Assembly: GCA_963082975.1 (NCBI GenBank)
Contig: OY720350.1
Span: 24,275,875-24,339,874 of the forward strand
DNA: 64,000 bases
Direction of reading: 5' to 3'
DNA from: Labia minor
Taxonomy: Eukaryota; Arthropoda; Insecta; Dermaptera; Spongiphoridae
Below the pieces are notes generated by a model. The model did not search any database. It saw only the letters and a list, made by a program, of their open reading frames with translations, and was not told the DNA's origin. The first letter of the stretch is position 1. Each line of letters starts with the position of its first letter. This document shows positions 1 to 11,379 of this stretch, in pieces. The position numbers and the translations under genes were made by a program.

Positions 1-82
1 AAAATATATTCTAATTTGCCTGGCCCCCAGATCTTTAAAATTATTATATTTGGCCCTTTCCTAAAAAAGTTTGACCACCCTG
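1..82. repeat. hAT-type element, one end only
   Basis: The stretch ends in AAGTTTGACCACCCTG, the kind of CAGGGTGG-type terminus (read on the other strand) that closes many hAT elements. The other end lies outside the window, so neither a target duplication nor coding content can be checked. Confidence 0.35.
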
Positions 83-100
83 CTCTACAACTTCAAAAAA

Positions 101-334
101 GATGGAAAGCAGCACAGTCATTTCTCGATCTTAACGAACTTTTTAATGGATGATTTCTCTTCTGTCCCACCTCACATACCACATATCCTAATCGACGAAA
201 TTCGATGGCCAACCTCCTCCTGGCTTATCCTCCAAACTGGTATCACATGATTTGAAACGGGCAAACACTCCCTACACTGCAGTTTGCACCCTACAGTTCG
301 TTGAGATCGAGAAATGAGGGTGCTGCTTTCCATC
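101..334. repeat. Foldback with 39-bp arms
   Basis: Positions 101-139 and 296-334 are reverse complements with about three mismatches in 39. Both arms share GATGGAAAGCAGCAC at the outer end. The loop is about 156 bp and less AT-rich than its surroundings. An 85-residue minus-strand ORF over the loop and one arm matches nothing I recognise. It could be a foldback MITE or a hairpin-RNA source. Confidence 0.7.
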
Positions 335-339
335 TGTTC

Positions 340-2029
340 CCTAACTGGTACAGCATACATAATATGGCGAATAGGACTATGGTTTTCGACACACATTTTT
401 CTAAAAAAATAGAGATTATTTTCATACAAAAATAATAAACAAAACGCTACTTTTTACTGATGAAAAACGCGCCGATATAAATTCCGGATAATTATGCATC
501 AACCTAATAATAATTATATATATTTCAGTTTTAATATTTCAGCATTTAATTCTAGTTAGTTCTAGACTAGTTACGTGAGACTTAAAGACAAGAAACGGAC
601 ACAGATAGTAGTATTGATGTTCTAATTAAGATTAAAGATCATCTATACTCACCATTTTAAGACATGTTTGACATGCCACAACTAAGAGTTTACATTGAGA
701 GTCACCTGCTCTAAACTCGGTCTTTCTACCTGTTGATCCTCTTAAATAAATGATTAAATAACACGAAGAAAAAAGAAAAAAAAAAGAAAATGGATGATAA
801 TTTCAAGTCTTTGAATTAGATTTTTCTTAATTATTTCCTCTTACTATATATATATATATATATATGTAATATATATTTAATGCCTCATTTATCTGTCACT
901 TTTTTGTCCCTAAATCGTTTTGTCTTTTCTTTTCAGTCGAACTTAGTCGCTCCTCATTCATTCAGTCATAATCAAAGCCCTCCTGGTATTTTTTTCCATC
1001 TTCTCATTTGATAAATGATACTTAATCATTTTTGCGTTTTATTCATCGCTTTTTTTTTCTTCTCGCTCATCTATTTCCTTTTGAAATCGACACCAGCCTC
1101 CCTCACGCATCATTCCATCTCAACCACTCTCATCCATTTAATCTTCAGTTCAGTGTTCATTCACCCAGAACCAACAAATCAATTTATCATAAATCGTTGA
1201 CTAATTTCTTATTGATTTAAGATTTTTCAAATAATTAAAATAATAAATATATCAAATCAGTTATAATAAAAATAGCTAATTAATGATTAAAAGTAATTCA
1301 TAACACAAGTGTTTGGATTTTTCCAGGCGTTTAATAGTTTGAATTATGAAAATAATTATAGTAAAATTATCTTTCTAATATAAAAACATTATTTTTACAT
1401 ATTTATCTCTAATATAACGTAATTAAAACGTATTTTTATAGAGAAAATGGTCATAAAAAAAGTCAAGGAGAAAAAATATGAAATGATCAGTTGTTTTTTG
1501 AGAAAAGGTCATTTGTTGTATATGCTTCTCAAAATGGCATCTTAGTGTACAATTTTAATTATGATTAATAATTCATACAATCTAATATCTCAATCCATAA
1601 TAATATTAGATTCTTCTATCTTAATGTATATTATATCTTTAAATAAATTATTTTGTTCAACAGGATTTTTTAGAATTAGTCAATTAATGAAAAATTTTTA
1701 GTTTTATTTAAAAAAAAGTATCAATACATCATAATAATCAAATATTCTTCACGCATAAAATTATTTCAATGTTAGAACACTAATGTTTGTAATAGTATAT
1801 AGAAAACAATTATAAATTTCAACTTTATTGAGAAAAAAAATAATTACTTAAAATTAAAACATTTCCAAGTAACCCCAAATGCAGAAATTCTTAAAATAAA
1901 ATCAAAAACCAAAACAAATTTTTTTAATTCACTGATGAAAATTAATTTAGAAAATGAAATTAACAAATTATTCTTTAAAATTTAGATAATGGTATAACAG
2001 TATATGAATCATCATTGTCTATAATAGTA
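340..2029. other. AT-rich spacer, no gene seen
   Basis: Contains a (TA)n run near 845-866 and short ORFs of low complexity. No domain, repeat end or RNA gene is recognisable. Confidence 0.6.
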
Positions 2030-2056
2030 CAGTGATTCTCAACCTGTGGGGCGCGA
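2030..2056 (+). repeat. Possible hAT-type 5' end
   Basis: CAGTGATTCTCAACCTGTGG resembles the CAGTGGTTCTCAACC start common to hAT-derived MITEs. No matching 3' end or 8-bp duplication was found, so this is a truncated copy at best. Confidence 0.3.
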
Positions 2057-2284
2057 GCATATTTATTATCTTATAATAAATAAAAATAAAAATATAAGAA
2101 AAACTTAAAATTACTTACATTTGATGGAAAAAAGTATATTTAAAAACTAAAATTGAATTAATTATTATTAAATGTTTTGTTCAAAATAAACAACAAGAAA
2201 CAAAATTAATTATATTCTTATTTAACAAAAATAAAATAGAATTATTTTAGGAAATAATTGAAAGAAAAATCAAATTCATTTTAA

Positions 2285-3210
2285 TTCTCCGGAAGCGCTT
2301 TCTTTTTTTGAAGTTTATGGGAAGCAGAATGTAAAAAGAATAAAAAATAATTTAAAAAGAATACTCGGAACTTATAGTAAATGTTTAAATTATCTCGAAA
2401 ATTGAAGTAGTATTATGTAAATTGAAGACCTTTAAGTTCAGTATCATATAAAGCAGGCCTTCTTAAACTATGGGTCGCGACCCCAAAGGGAGTCTCGTAG
2501 CAAAATTCTGGGGTCGCGAGAGATTTTAATGTCAAATATTTAAATACACGATCTTGTGAACTGTAATAAATACACTTTTGCAACTTTTTGTGCAATTTTT
2601 AATTTTAGATTTATATGTATGTATATATTGTTACCTAATAAATAAATCATCAAAAAATATTTATATATCTTTCTTTTATATTTATACTAGGTCGCCAAGA
2701 AACTCGCAATCATAAATGGGGTCGCCAATGAAAACAGTTTAAGAAGCCCTGATATAAAGCATTGTTTTTTAACTCCATCTCATTTTATAACTGGAAGTCC
2801 TCTTCTAACTGCTTTAAAAATTGAATATACTTCTGATCAACAAAATAAATTAGCCAAATGGAAACAACATAGATAAATGGTGCAACTATTTTGGAAAAGA
2901 TGGTCTAAGGAACATTTACAAATACTAATGAAACGTTACAAATATTATACAAACCAAAATATAAACATGTCGGTTAACATTATTGTCATAGTAAAGGAAG
3001 ATAATTCCATCCCTCTGAGATGGTTATTAGATCGAGTGTTGGAAGTATATCCTGCTAATGATCAAATAATCAGAGTATGCAAAGTAGTAATGAACGGAAA
3101 TGAGCATATTAGACCAGTTAATAAACTAATTCCGATTAATGTGATTGATAAATTATAGATAATTTCTTATGAAAAAGAGGGTAATAATGTTTATACTGTA
3201 AAATTGTAAT
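2285..3210 (+). mobile_element. BEL/Pao LTR retrotransposon fossil (pol 3' part)
   Basis: This is a broken relic of a BEL/Pao element. It keeps the end of the integrase region and the DUF5641-type C-terminal domain, with the family's LTPSHFITG-like segment and a Trp/Lys-rich stretch followed by a PLRW-type core. No LTR, gag or protease is visible nearby. A hAT MITE sits inside it (2454-2751), so the fossil is older than that insertion. Several breaks are present. Confidence 0.75.
2454..2751. mobile_element. hAT-type MITE with 8-bp target duplication
   Basis: A 298-bp element with imperfect terminal inverted repeats: CAGGCCTTCTTAAAC at the left and GTTTAAGAAGCCCTG at the right. It is flanked by the exact 8-bp duplication atataaag (2446-2453 and 2752-2759). 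An 8-bp duplication with CAG...CTG termini is the hAT hallmark. It has no coding capacity and is inserted in the BEL/Pao fossil. Confidence 0.9.
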
Positions 3211-4034
3211 TTAAATCAGGTTGGTGAAAAACTTAAAAAACATTATTTTAGTATACTTAGATTTTTATGTTGATAATTAAATGTATATAAAAAATAATTA
3301 TTAATTATCCATTGTTTATATAAATAAACAAGTATAAAATCGTTTAACGAAGAAAGAATAAAATTTTCAATAAATAATTAACCAAAATAGAATTATTAAA
3401 ACGAAAATGCCAATGCAATCGAATTAAAATAATTATTTGAGAAAGAACATTGAAGATTATATTAGCTATTTATGCCGAGGTGAGTGGAGTAAAAATTATT
3501 TGAACCCAAATTGATTATTGAAAAAATAAATATTCAATATTCGTGAATATAGATTCTAATATCAATTTTAAGAATAAGGTTAAAAGTTTAAAATTATATA
3601 TTAAATTTGATTAAGAAAATTATTATAATTATAAACAATTCAATTATTGTTATTAAAATATTTTTGTTGTTTCGACTAAATAAATAAAAAACCAGAAAAC
3701 TAAAGGTTAGTAAAATTAACAATATATATATATATATATATATATAACATATACTGAAAATAAATAATATAATTGAAATTACCCTCCTCTCCATTCCTTC
3801 CCTTATAGATTTTATTTCTTTCGCCTTTCCTGGTGAGTTGACAGTCATAACCACAGACCATCCATTAGTCACAATTTTCTATGTATATTAAATTTAAAAT
3901 ATAGTTAAGTAAGAAAAAATTATTAATTAAGTAAAATTGTAATATGGCAAAATAAACAAATTAAACTTAGAAATATTATAACTTTCATCTTTTGTATATG
4001 TTCCAGTAGAACCTTGCCAAGTTCAATTAGATTT
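3211..4034. other. AT-rich spacer
   Basis: A (TA)n run lies at about 3721-3746. The 92-residue ORF across it is low complexity and is not taken as a gene. Confidence 0.6.
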
Positions 4035-4260
4035 TACGGGATTGTCCCATTTTTAGGTGCTCTATCCCGGTGTCCCGAAAAAAGTCTTTGGGATAGCCTA
4101 TTGTCCCGTTTTTTAATATTTAGAACATTTCGTACTTTTTTCAATTTAGTTCTAAAAAAAAGTCAAACGTTTTCTGGACTAAGCTCTTGAAGCTCTTGGA
4201 AGATTTCGTACTTTTTTCAAAATTTTCAATTTGGTTCTATTATCTTATATTCAAATATTC
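4035..4260. repeat. Diverged copy of the TAGGGTGACC MITE
   Basis: Phrases such as TGTCCCGTTTTTTAATATTTAG and TTTAGGTGCTCT match the inside of the MITE at 5199-5380. The termini are decayed and part of the sequence is duplicated, so this is an older and rearranged copy. Confidence 0.5.
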
Positions 4261-4598
4261 TTTTTCTTTTACTAACTAAAAAAGAAAAACTACAGTAAAG
4301 TGTGAGAGATGTGAAGAATTTGTTTGCAACACACGTAAAATTAGTTTATGTCCAAAATGCAAATGAAACTCATATTTATTAAGTAAAATCCTATCAATAT
4401 AATAGTCAATATTGTATTTAAGTGTCATTATTAATTAAAGATAAATAAAAAACTTTAATTATAATAATGACATTAAGATAAATAAAAAACTTAATTAAAA
4501 TGTTTTTTACTTAAAATTTATTTTTACAAAAATTACATTCAAATAGATTCCAATCGATTTACTCATGTTAGAATTAATTAATGTGTATTAAAGTACAA

Positions 4599-4790
4599 CT
4601 AGCTGCTCCGAGCGCCTTCGGCGCTCCTCACACCTAGACGGGGGCTCCGCCCCCTGTACCCCCGAGTGATACATAGTATTTGGTTGAAAGTCTGTATGTA
4701 AAAGGTTTTCATCCATTTTGTTTCAATCAGTATAAGTAGATAAGACTTTCTTGTAAAATATATTTTAATTTAATCAGTAAATTAATTATA
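4599..4790 (-). mobile_element. Helitron 3' end (non-autonomous)
   Basis: Read on the minus strand the element ends in GAGCGCCGAAGGCGCTCGG, then AGCAGCTAG, followed by T. This is the Helitron signature: a GC-rich hairpin about 10 nt before a terminal CTAG, inserted before T. A conserved G/C-rich block (GGGGGCGGAGCCCCCGTC) lies internal to the hairpin. The 5' end is not resolved because the sequence runs directly into LINE-derived DNA. Confidence 0.8.
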
Positions 4791-4829
4791 TATTATTATT
4801 GTATTTATCTAACTGTGTGTCTCTACAGT

Positions 4830-5610
4830 TTTCGAAAGTTCTTAGCCGCACCATCCACATTTCTCTAAGCGTCCCTATCCTGAACTACAACCAAATCCTA
4901 CCATGTCCCATCTCTCCCATGTCCCTTCCTTCATTGTCCACCCACCTTGGTCCTTGGTCTTCCACCGGATGTTTCCCAATCGGTTTCTCCTAATTTCTAG
5001 TTTCTCCAATTCCAACCACGTCCCCTTCCTATCCCAGCCTTCTTGATTTTATAACCTTAACTATATCTGGACATTATTTCTCGTTATGCCATCTCCGCCA
5101 TCCCCCTGTGACCTCATCTTCTTTTGGCCTATAAATGCTGCGAACAATATTAATCTCACAAATACTCCAAATCTACTCTCGTCTCCCAGAGTCATCGATA
5201 GGGTGACCAAACGTCCCGTCTTTAGGTGCTCTGTCCCAAAAATGTCTTCGGGACACCCTACTGTTTTTTCAATATTTAGGACATTTCGTAATAATTTTTT
5301 CAAAATTTTTTCAATTTAGTTCTAAAAATAAAGGTATACCGTTTGTCCCGGTTTGGTGTTTTCGAAATATGGTCACCCTAGTCATCGATCAACATGAAAA
5401 ATAATTGTTTTATATATTTTAATTTTGATCCTCTTGGATGAGATAAGCCCCTTTACTGCATAATAACAGGCGTTACTCAATTACAACGTCGATTTAAATT
5501 CTTCTCGAATATTATCCTTCGTGATTAAAGATCTTAAGTATTTAAATATTTTTATACTTTTTCAAATTCTACATTTTGTATGTTAATTGTATGTAAGCCG
5601 TATCCGTATA
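4830..5610 (-). mobile_element. LINE 3' fragment (endonuclease/RT type)
   Basis: Minus-strand translations, in more than one frame, recall the C-terminal part of a widespread insect LINE family. There is a DNIREEFKS...ACYYAVKGLIS segment, then KIKIYKTII (family consensus KLKIYKTIIRP), then a GRP..W.D.-like stretch and VVQDRDA...A.K near the 3' end. Frames are broken and the element is 5'-truncated. A MITE is inserted at 5199-5380. A near copy lies at 63.29-64.0 kb. The clade (RTE-like or other) is not settled. Confidence 0.7.
5199..5380. mobile_element. TAGGGTGACC MITE, hAT-like, 8-bp target duplication
   Basis: A 182-bp element with TAGGGTGACCA at the left and TGGTCACCCTA at the right. It is flanked by gtcatcga on both sides (5191-5198 and 5381-5388). 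The 8-bp duplication points to the hAT superfamily. It is non-coding and nested in the LINE fragment. Confidence 0.88.
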
Positions 5611-6045
5611 ATAATTCTTGAATTTTTTTGTTTAATTTCATTTCGGTTGATTTTTCCCCAATTTCTCTAATCATATGTCTCCTGTCCAATTCATTTACCT
5701 ATCAATGTTGCATAAGGCATTTAAATTTCTTAATTTGGCTAGAACACTCCATTTTTTAAAATTTTAAATAGAGGGAGAGAGAGAGTTTCTAATTATATAT
5801 ATATATATCTGTTTCTATGACAGCAAAAAAGTAAACAAATTACATACATACAAACACTCTCCTTTATATATATTTCTGGAAAATGGAACACCCGCAGCTC
5901 AGCTCAGGAGTTACCTAAGATTCTAATTTCTTTTTTATTTTTCATCATTTGAGGTACCCTTCACCTCAGAAAAATTTGGTTACCTTACCACTTGTTTAGG
6001 CTCTGGAGTTTTTTGCGTACAGACGGACACTATCGTATTAAATAT
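5611..6045. other. AT-rich spacer
   Basis: Holds a short GA run and a (TA)n run at 5771-5808. No gene is visible. Confidence 0.55.
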
Positions 6046-6359
6046 ATAGATGTTGTTTAATATTCTTTTTACAATAATTACATTCGAAATGTTTTCCTTC
6101 TAAATGAATTAATACATGTTTATTCGTGGTTTTTAAATAACATTTCTTTTTAAAAAATTTACATCATAATTCTTTTCAACTGTATGAATTAATAAATTTA
6201 TTTTTACAAAAATTACATTCAAAAGCCCTTTCAAATGTAGTGCCTTAATCAGTAATTTGTTCAAGTTATTCGATATGACTGTGTTCCTTGGAATACTTCT
6301 CTATATCTTCTTTGAGATTTATTTTATTTTTTAAAATTGAAAATATTTCCTTATGAATA

Positions 6360-6445
6360 CATTTTACGGGGTGGGTGGACAATGTAGACAGGGACGTGAG
6401 AGAGATGGGAGAGGTTTGATGGATGTGGCTTAGGATAGAAACATT
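6360..6445 (+). mobile_element. LINE 3' scrap
   Basis: GGGTGGGTGGACAATGTAG followed by GACGTGAGAGAGATGGGAG corresponds to the family's W-V-D-N-V..D.....MG motif, as in the LINE fragments at 4.8, 54.3 and 63.3 kb but on the opposite strand. It interrupts the trailing fingers of pseudogene A. Confidence 0.5.
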
Positions 6446-7523
6446 TGGAGAAATGTAAATTTATTTTTACAAAATTTACCCTTAAAGGCTTCTCCTCAGT
6501 ATGAATTAATAAATATTTATTTAAAGGAAATTTTAACAAACTTTATTTCTACAATAATTATATTGAAATGTCTTTATGAATTAATAAATGTGTATTTAAA
6601 TGAGATTTTTTATTAAATTTATTTTTTCAATGAATATATTCAAAAGGCTTATCCTTTGTATGAATTAAAACATGTTTCTTCAAATTGGTTTTTTTATTAA
6701 ATTATTTTTTACAAAAATTACATTCAAAGGGCTTTTACCCTGTATGAATTAATGCATGAGAATTTAAAGTAAATTTTTGATTACATTTCGTTTTACAAAA
6801 ACTTCATTACAAGGGATTTTCACCTGAATGACCATAAAAATTATTAATTAAAAGAGATTTCGGATTAAATTTAATTTTACATAAATTACATTCAAAAGGT
6901 CCCTGTATGAATAAATAAATGATTAATTAAATGAATTTTTAAAGAAAATTTTCTTTTACAATAATTACATTCAAAAGGTTTTTCACCAGTATGAATTAAT
7001 AAATGCCTTTTTAAAATAGAATTTGGATTAAATTTCTTTTTACAACAATTACATGCAAAGGTTTTTGCACTTATATGAATTAATAAATGTTGATTTAAAT
7101 TATATTTCATATTAAATTTCTTTTTACAAAAATTAAATTCTGTAAAATCCATTTGTTTAATCAGTATCTTCTTCGAGTTATTCCTTTTTTTTTTGTATCC
7201 TCTCTTCAAGTATTTATATTTTTAAAAATCGAAAATAATTCTTTATGAATTTAGTTAAATGTTTAAATAAAAATTCCTCATTTATAAGATTTGTATAATA
7301 ATATGCACAAGAGTATAGAATTCCTAAAACAATATTCCTATTTTGATTGATTTAGAGAGAATTATTTAAAAATAATTAAAACTCTAATACTTAGAACTCT
7401 TAAAACTAATACAAAATGCAAAGTTCGGAATAATAATTCTGATTACAAATTAGATTTCAAAAAATAATTTTTATGAAAATTAATAATAATATAGATGACG
7501 AAACATTGAAACTTACCTATATA

Positions 7524-7918
7524 CAGTGCCGGACTAAGGAATTTTCGGGCCCTAGGCAAAGACAGAATTCCGGGGCCCCCACCCAGATGAAAAAAAAAAC
7601 ATAAAATCTACTATTTATTTTATTTTTCATTTAAAAAAATTATTATTGAAGAGTAGTACATGGTATGTAATAAAGGTATTATTATTGCATAGAGTATTTT
7701 GCTAACGTAGAACTTCTTATTGTTATTGAACAGTATTACTTTGTATGTAATAAAGGTTTTATTATATAGAATAATTTTGTTTGGAATTTTTAATTCACAA
7801 TACATAAATATTTATTTATCAGCTTGAAATTTACGATTTTTTTAACCGTTTTACGGGCCCCCTGAAATTACGGGCCCTAGGCAGTTGCCTATTCTGCCTA
7901 GGCCTAAATCCGCCCCTG
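7524..7918. mobile_element. hAT-type MITE in exon 1 junction of pseudogene A
   Basis: A 395-bp element from CAGTGCCGGACTAAGG to CCTAAATCCGCCCCTG. It is flanked by the exact 8-bp duplication cctatata (7516-7523 and 7919-7926). Subterminal GGGCCCTAGGCA and its complement repeat near both ends. The target is the conserved exon 1/donor sequence of the zinc-finger family, so the insertion separates the splice donor from exon 1. The 61-residue minus-strand ORF inside is low complexity. Confidence 0.92.
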
Positions 7919-7968
7919 CCTATATATATTAGATAATTTTTATTTGTTATGAATATAAATCTATTTTA

Positions 7969-8537
7969 AAATTCATTTAATTATAAAAAATATGTTTTTT
8001 TAAATGTTATAAACTTTATTTTTGATAAAGAATCAGCAAACTGAAAATAGAACATTTTTCCATACAAGTTTTTATTTTTTATTATTCTTACTATAAAAAA
8101 TATTAACGAACACAAAAAAGAAATTCTAACAGTAGATATAAGTGGGAGTTGTCGGGGCATGAAAAAGTACTGGAACGCCTTCCGGTTCTAAAAAAAGGTA
8201 AGGGAACGTCGTTCCCCCGAAACACCACAGCAAATATTTGGCGATTTATTTAAAAATTATTATATAAATTTAATTTTTTAACTTTATTTTTTAATCATTT
8301 GTAGATTTTTTGAAAAATTATATAAAAAATTCTAAAGTAAAATTTAAGTAAAGAAAAAACATAAATAGGTACAGAAATATAGAAGTCAAGTTAGGAATTA
8401 TAAAATGATTAAGAATTATAAAATTGAAATAGATAAATTAGTTTAAAAATGTTTTTATTGATAAAGTTAAATAATCAATCAATATATTAATAACTAAATA
8501 TTAAGCTGATTTTGATTTTTACAAAAAAAAAATTTTT
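7969..8537. other. Upstream remnant of A and spacer before B
   Basis: 8000-8050 still resembles the TTTAAA.TTTATTTTTG...AATG stretch found upstream of genes B-D. A patch at 8145-8230 (GGAACGCCTTCCGG, GGGAACGTCGTTCCCCC) is GC-richer and may be a MITE scrap. Nothing else is recognisable. Confidence 0.4.
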
Positions 8538-9515
8538 TTAGTCATTTTTTTGAAAAGTATGAATTAATACATGTCTTTTTAAAGAAGAATTTTGATTAAA
8601 TTTCTTTTTACAAAAATTACATTGAAAAGGTTTTTCTCCGGTATGGATTAATACATGTCTTTTTAAAATAGAATTTTGATTAAATTTCTTTTTACAAACA
8701 TTACATTGAAAAGGCTTTTCTCCTGTATGAATTAATAAATGTATTTTTAAAGCAGAATTACTAATAGATGTCTTTTTACAAAAATAACATTCAAAAGCCT
8801 TTTTCCTTGTATGAGTTTTAAAATGTCTATATAAATTATATTTCGATTTAAATTGTCTTTTACAAAAATTACATTCAAATGGCTTTTCGCCCGTATGGAT
8901 AAATAAATGATTAATTAAATGAATTTTTAAAGAAAATTTTCTTTTACAATAATTACATTCAAATGGTTTTTCACCTGAATGAATTAATAAATGTTTATTT
9001 AAATAATTTTTGCGAGTAAATTTCTTTTTACAGTAATTACATTCCAAATTCCTTTTATCCGAATTAGATGAATTATTTTCAAGTATTTCGTTAATGTTTG
9101 AATCAGCATATTCTTCATGTTTTTCGACTTGACTGTTTTCATTGGAATATTCCTCCATATCCTTTTTCAGTTTTATTTTATTTTTTAGAATTGAAAATAT
9201 TTCTTTATGAATACATTTTTTTACATGTTTAGATAAAAATTCCTCATTTATAAAATTAGAATGACAATACTGACAAGGATATAAAGGACCTAAAACAAAA
9301 TTCCATTTTAATTGGTTTAGAGCTACTTAAAACTATTTAAAACTCTACAAATCAAACTATTTTAAAATTCAATATTCTGAATAATACGATTCCAAATTAA
9401 GTTTCAAAAAACAATTTTTGTGGAAATTTTTAATATAGATGAACAAACATTTAAATTTACCTATTCATATATCGTATATTGAATATTTTCTGTTTTCTTG
9501 TAAAAAAAAATCCAT
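8538..9515 (-). CDS. C2H2 zinc-finger protein, gene B (exon 1 probably broken)
   Basis: This is a putative nuclear DNA-binding protein. Exon 2 runs from 9289 to the stop at 8538. It encodes GPLYPCQYCHSNF..., a C2HC head finger (C-x2-C-x12-H-x4-C), a Lys/Glu-rich linker that includes MEEYSNENSQ, then six C2H2 fingers. The fourth finger (CYFCKKTSISNSALKIH) lacks the usual core Phe. Exon 1 would be 9515-9461 with the intron at 9460-9290. It is 9 nt longer than in its relatives, and the extra codons bring a stop (…SIYDI then TGA) before the splice site. Either B is a recent pseudogene, it uses another 5' exon, or translation starts at the internal Met at 9158, which would drop the head finger. 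Its sister genes are C and D. Confidence 0.7.
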
Positions 9516-9639
9516 TTTATACTAATTAAATTGTAAAGACAATAATTTATATATAAGTAGTAAATAAGTCCTATATATAAATGTTTAAAACTTTATTTTT
9601 GTAATGACATTCAAATAAAAACATCCAAATAGTTATGTT

Positions 9640-9900
9640 TATGTTAACAACTTTAAAATTAGCATATAGACAAAGAAAATTTTTAATCATTTTTATTGTA
9701 CAGTATTAATCATGTCCATGGTGTCGGAATAGACACACCACAGACCACAATGTCCTCAGGACTCAATACTGAAGGCGCTCTTTCTACAGGTACAAATGAG
9801 TTCAGACACTTCCAAGCCGGGGTAAAAATCAGCGAAATAAAAAGCTGGGTTGACTTTTTAATAATTATTTATTGTAAGTAATTCACAAAGTATATACATG
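9640..9900. other. Unidentified less AT-rich patch
   Basis: A 61-residue plus-strand ORF (9696-9881, containing GIDTPQTTMSSG) lies in a patch richer in G and C than its surroundings. I recognise no family. The left part (9590-9640) is the conserved upstream region of gene B. It could be a transposon scrap. Confidence 0.3.
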
Positions 9901-9909
9901 GATGTTTAT

Positions 9910-10200
9910 CGATTATTATTTATCGAATTAATAAAAGTTGATTTAAATTATATTTCAAATTAAATTTCTTTTTACAAAAATCACATTTAAAATCCATTTC
10001 ATATGTATTTATTTAATCAGGATCTTATTCTAGTTTTTCGTTATGATTGTTTTTTTTTTTGAAATGCTGCTTGTATCCTCTTAAGTTTTATTTTATTTTT
10101 TAAAATGGAAAATAGTTTCCTTATGAATACATTTTTTTAAATCTTTAGATAAAAATTCCTTAATAATAAAATTTGTATTATTAAAAATGTGTTTTTAAAT
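9910..10200 (-). pseudogene. Zinc-finger pseudogene fragment A2
   Basis: On the minus strand this matches the 7070-7300 part of pseudogene A: a decayed head finger region, the linker and one finger (TTAAATTATATTTC.. AATTAAATTTC). Many indels are present and no frame is open. It is a truncated duplicate lying between B and C. Confidence 0.7.
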
Positions 10201-10238
10201 GAGATTTATTATTAAATTTATTTTTTCAATGGTTACAT

Positions 10239-11277
10239 TTAAAAGGTCTTTGCATGAATTAATACATGCTTATTTAAAGTGTTTTTTCGATTAAATTTCT
10301 TTTTACAAAAATTACATTCAAAAGGTTTTTCTCCTGTATGAATTAATAAATGAGAATTTAATGTAGATTTCTGATTAAATTTCTTTTTACAAAAATTACA
10401 TTCAAATGGCTTTTCGCCCGTATGGATAAATAAATGATTGATTAAATGAATTTTTAAAGAAAATTTTCTTTTACAATAATTACATTCAAAAGGTTTTTCA
10501 CCAGTATGAATTAATAAATGTCTTTTTAAAATAGAATTTTGATTAAATTTCTTTTTACAAAAATTACATTCAAAAGGCATTGCTCCTGTATGAGTTATCA
10601 AATGAGTATTTAAATAAGGTTTTCGCTTAAATTTTTTTTTGCAATAATTACATTCAAATGGCATTTCTTCTGTATGAATTAGTAAATGTGTTTTTAAAGT
10701 AGACTTTTTATTGAATTTCTTTTTACAATAATTGCATTCAAATGGTTTTTCACCAGTATGAATTAATAAATGTATATTTAAATGATTTTTGCGAGTAAAT
10801 TTCTTTTTACAATAACTACATTCGAAATTCCTTTTATCCGAATTAGATGAATTTTTTTCAAGTTTTTCGTCTTGACTGTTTTCTTTGGAATATTCCTCCA
10901 TATCCTTTATCAGTTTTATTTTATTTTTTAGAATAGATAATATTTCTTTATGAATACATTTTTTTACATGTTTAGATAAAAATTCATCATTTATAAAATT
11001 AGAATGACAATACTGACAAGGATATAAAGGACCTAAAACAATATTATTTTCATTGATTTAAATCAATGGGAATATTCCAATTTTAATTGGATTAGAGCTA
11101 CTTAAAACTATTTAAAACTCTAATTAGCCATTGATGATTAAATTGAATATTCAGATATTTTGATTACAAATTAAATTTCAAAAAAATAATTTTTGTGGAA
11201 ATTAATAATATAGTTGAACATTTAAACTTACCTATATATATTGGATATTTTCTGTCTTCTTGTAAAAAAAAATCCAT
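10239..11277 (-). CDS. C2H2 zinc-finger protein, gene C
   Basis: The two-exon model gives about 279 residues. Exon 1 (11277-11232, 46 nt) encodes MDFFLQEDRKYPIYI. The intron (11231-11033) has GT/AG ends and splits a Gly codon. Exon 2 (11032-10239) starts GPLYPCQYC. The order is N-terminal peptide, C2HC head finger (residues about 21-41), charged linker with MEEYSKENSQDEK, then seven C2H2 fingers of C-x2-C-x12-H-x3-H form with TGEKP-type linkers. No break is visible. The array ends with HAKTF, and a decayed further finger follows to about 10200. It is probably a nuclear sequence-specific DNA-binding protein. Its upstream block is shared with D, so C and D arose by duplication. The internal Met at 10901 is a less likely start because exon 1 is intact. 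Confidence 0.85.
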
Positions 11278-11379
11278 TTTATATTGATTAATATAAGATA
11301 AAGATAATAATTTATATTAAAGTCGTAATAAGTAATAATAATGTTTAAACTTTATTTTTTAATGACATTCAAATGAAAA

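Larger units (their letters stand above)
6046..7968 (-). pseudogene. Zinc-finger pseudogene A (exons 1 and 2)
   Basis: This is a decayed member of the local zinc-finger family. The exon 2 relic runs from about 7323 down to 6046. Its start corresponds to the head-finger region but is scrambled by indels. A stretch at 7209-6892 stays open and encodes three fingers: CKKKFNMKYNLNQHLLIH (its second Cys follows FNF), CNCC... and CNYCKRKFSLKIHLINHLFIH. Below 6892 the fingers continue with frameshifts and stops to about 6060. Exon 1 survives at about 7919-7965 with its ATG changed. A hAT MITE (7524-7918) is inserted where exon 1 meets the intron donor. A LINE scrap lies at 6360-6445. The intact finger shared with genes B, C and D (SLKIHLINHLFIH) places A in the minus-strand subfamily. 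It is unlikely to make a functional protein. Confidence 0.85.

Noticed and set aside
1015-1220. Two overlapping ORFs of about 60 residues
   Set aside because: Low-complexity pyrimidine-rich sequence, no motif, no repeat relationship.
3594-3872. 92-residue minus-strand ORF
   Set aside because: It is formed mainly by a (TA)n run and AT-rich spacer.
5061-5319. 80- and 77-residue ORFs, also at 63.5 kb
   Set aside because: They run across a LINE/MITE boundary, so they are not single coding units.
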